Assembly: GCA_021158735.1 (NCBI GenBank)
Contig: JAGGUC010000067.1
Coordinates: forward strand, 1-32,849
Direction of reading: 5' to 3'
Length of the DNA stretch: 32,849 nt
Source: Desulfurococcales archaeon
GTDB taxonomy: Archaea > Thermoproteota > Thermoprotei_A > Sulfolobales > NBVN01
A program made the position numbers and the translations under genes. The number at the start of each line of letters is the position of its first letter. The first letter of the stretch is position 1. The notes below the pieces were generated by a model. That model was not told the origin of the DNA. It saw only the letters and a program-made list of their open reading frames with translations, and did not search any database. Shown piece by piece: positions 32,568 through 32,849 of this stretch.

Positions 32568-32849
32568 GTGGCTAGTAGTAAGGGGGAAACGTATCATCAG
32601 AGGTGGAGGCGTGAGCACCCTAGGCTTCAGATATATCTTTCTAAAGAAGAGTATGAGTGGCTTAGGAAGAGAGCTGATGCTAAAGGGGTATCGATGAAGG
32701 ACATTGTTCTAGAGGCTATTAAGCGTGAAAGGGATGTGGAGCTTGAAAAGAATTTGGAGTTTCTTAGGGGGTTTTATAGAGCATTAGATCTGTTTATTGA
32801 TGATCCATGGGAATTCTATGTGAGGGTTATTGATAGAGCTAGGAGTAGG
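32568..32849 (+). CDS. ribbon-helix-helix DNA-binding protein, runs off window end
   Basis: GTG 32568 begins a frame open to the last base (94 codons visible): VASSKGETYHQRWRREHPRLQIYLSKEEYEWLRKRADAKGVSMKDIVLEAIKRERD. The strand 'RLQIYLSKEEYEWL' followed by 'GVSMKDIVLEAI' is the CopG/Arc ribbon-helix-helix pattern seen in regulators carried by crenarchaeal plasmids. C-terminal helices follow. It would bind operators as a dimer. It lies divergently from the PIN protein and shares the AT-rich promoter region (TTAAATTTATG about 32522). Confidence 0.7.
   Translation, partial: MASSKGETYHQRWRREHPRLQIYLSKEEYEWLRKRADAKGVSMKDIVLEAIKRERDVELEKNLEFLRGFYRALDLFIDDPWEFYVRVIDRARSR

Larger units (their letters stand above)
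24780..32849. mobile_element. probable integrated element at tRNA-Thr (right end not in window)
   Basis: An intact tRNA with an integrase directly downstream in the same direction, as in the left-hand elements, then 8 kb of accessory genes, broken genes, phased repeats and a ribbon-helix-helix gene. No second copy of the tRNA-Thr 3' end (T-arm GCGGGTTCAAATCCCGC) appears before the window ends. The right boundary is therefore outside, or has been lost. Confidence 0.5.

Noticed and set aside
24780-32849. Second att copy of tRNA-Thr
   Set aside because: I looked for another GCGGGTTCAAATCCCGC-like core to the right and found none; the right boundary cannot be set.
1-32849. CRISPR arrays or cas genes
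   Set aside because: The repeats seen are short phased motifs without uniform spacers of 30-40 bases; no Cas protein motifs.

Overview
The window looks like a chromosomal segment of a hyperthermophilic crenarchaeon, most likely Desulfurococcales-like (an inference from gene content, not a database match). Archaeal markers include a form III RuBisCO, an alpha-NAC protein, an archaeal beta-CASP nuclease, an XPD-type Fe-S helicase, an archaeal aminopropyltransferase, an FmdE protein, archaeal tyrosine integrases that target tRNA genes, TATA-box promoters and apparently leaderless GTG/TTG starts.

Left part (1 to about 7570): a tandem array of related integrated elements. Two identical 42-bp copies of the 3' part of a tRNA gene (1077-1118 and 7259-7300) bracket a 6.18-kb element, called A here. 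The DNA to the left of the first copy has the same end architecture as the right end of A, so it is the right end of a sister element (X). To the right of the second copy lies a decayed duplicate of A's left end (element B). Element A carries an integrase N-domain remnant, two broken metallophosphoesterase genes that share a palindromic promoter operator, a GC-rich candidate RNA with phased repeats, two small minus-strand genes of unknown role, a pilin-like Thr-rich surface protein, a gene frameshifted by a 10-bp duplication, a tiny membrane protein coupled by ATGA to a truncated Rad3-like helicase, an inverted-repeat cluster and an AbrB-like regulator. It looks like an integrated plasmid or provirus in decay.

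Middle (about 7600 to 24700): mostly chromosomal backbone. A degraded HTH regulator is coupled to an HPP-family membrane protein. After a gene-poor stretch comes a metal-chelate ABC transporter operon (binding protein, permease, ATPase) convergent with fmdE; both promoters carry paired GTGCAC-like sites. Then come a maleate-isomerase/Asp-Glu-racemase pseudogene, a SIS sugar isomerase, the beta-CASP nuclease, alpha-NAC, an XRE-type regulator, an adenine deaminase pseudogene split by a strongly structured 190-bp insert (candidate ncRNA), the XPD-like helicase, spermidine-type synthase, form III RuBisCO, an Mrp/Nbp35 ATPase and a membrane-anchored secreted protein.

Right part (24780 to the end): tRNA-Thr(CGU) followed directly by an intact tyrosine integrase, the same arrangement as the left elements. 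Beyond it is accessory DNA: a surface protein with a coiled coil, an unknown zinc-ribbon protein, a frameshifted secreted protein, small membrane ORFs, a 280-bp field of helically phased repeats (possible origin or regulatory region), a 598-residue PIN-domain protein with a large unknown N-terminal domain, and a ribbon-helix-helix protein running off the end. No distal att copy was seen, so the element, if whole, ends outside the window.
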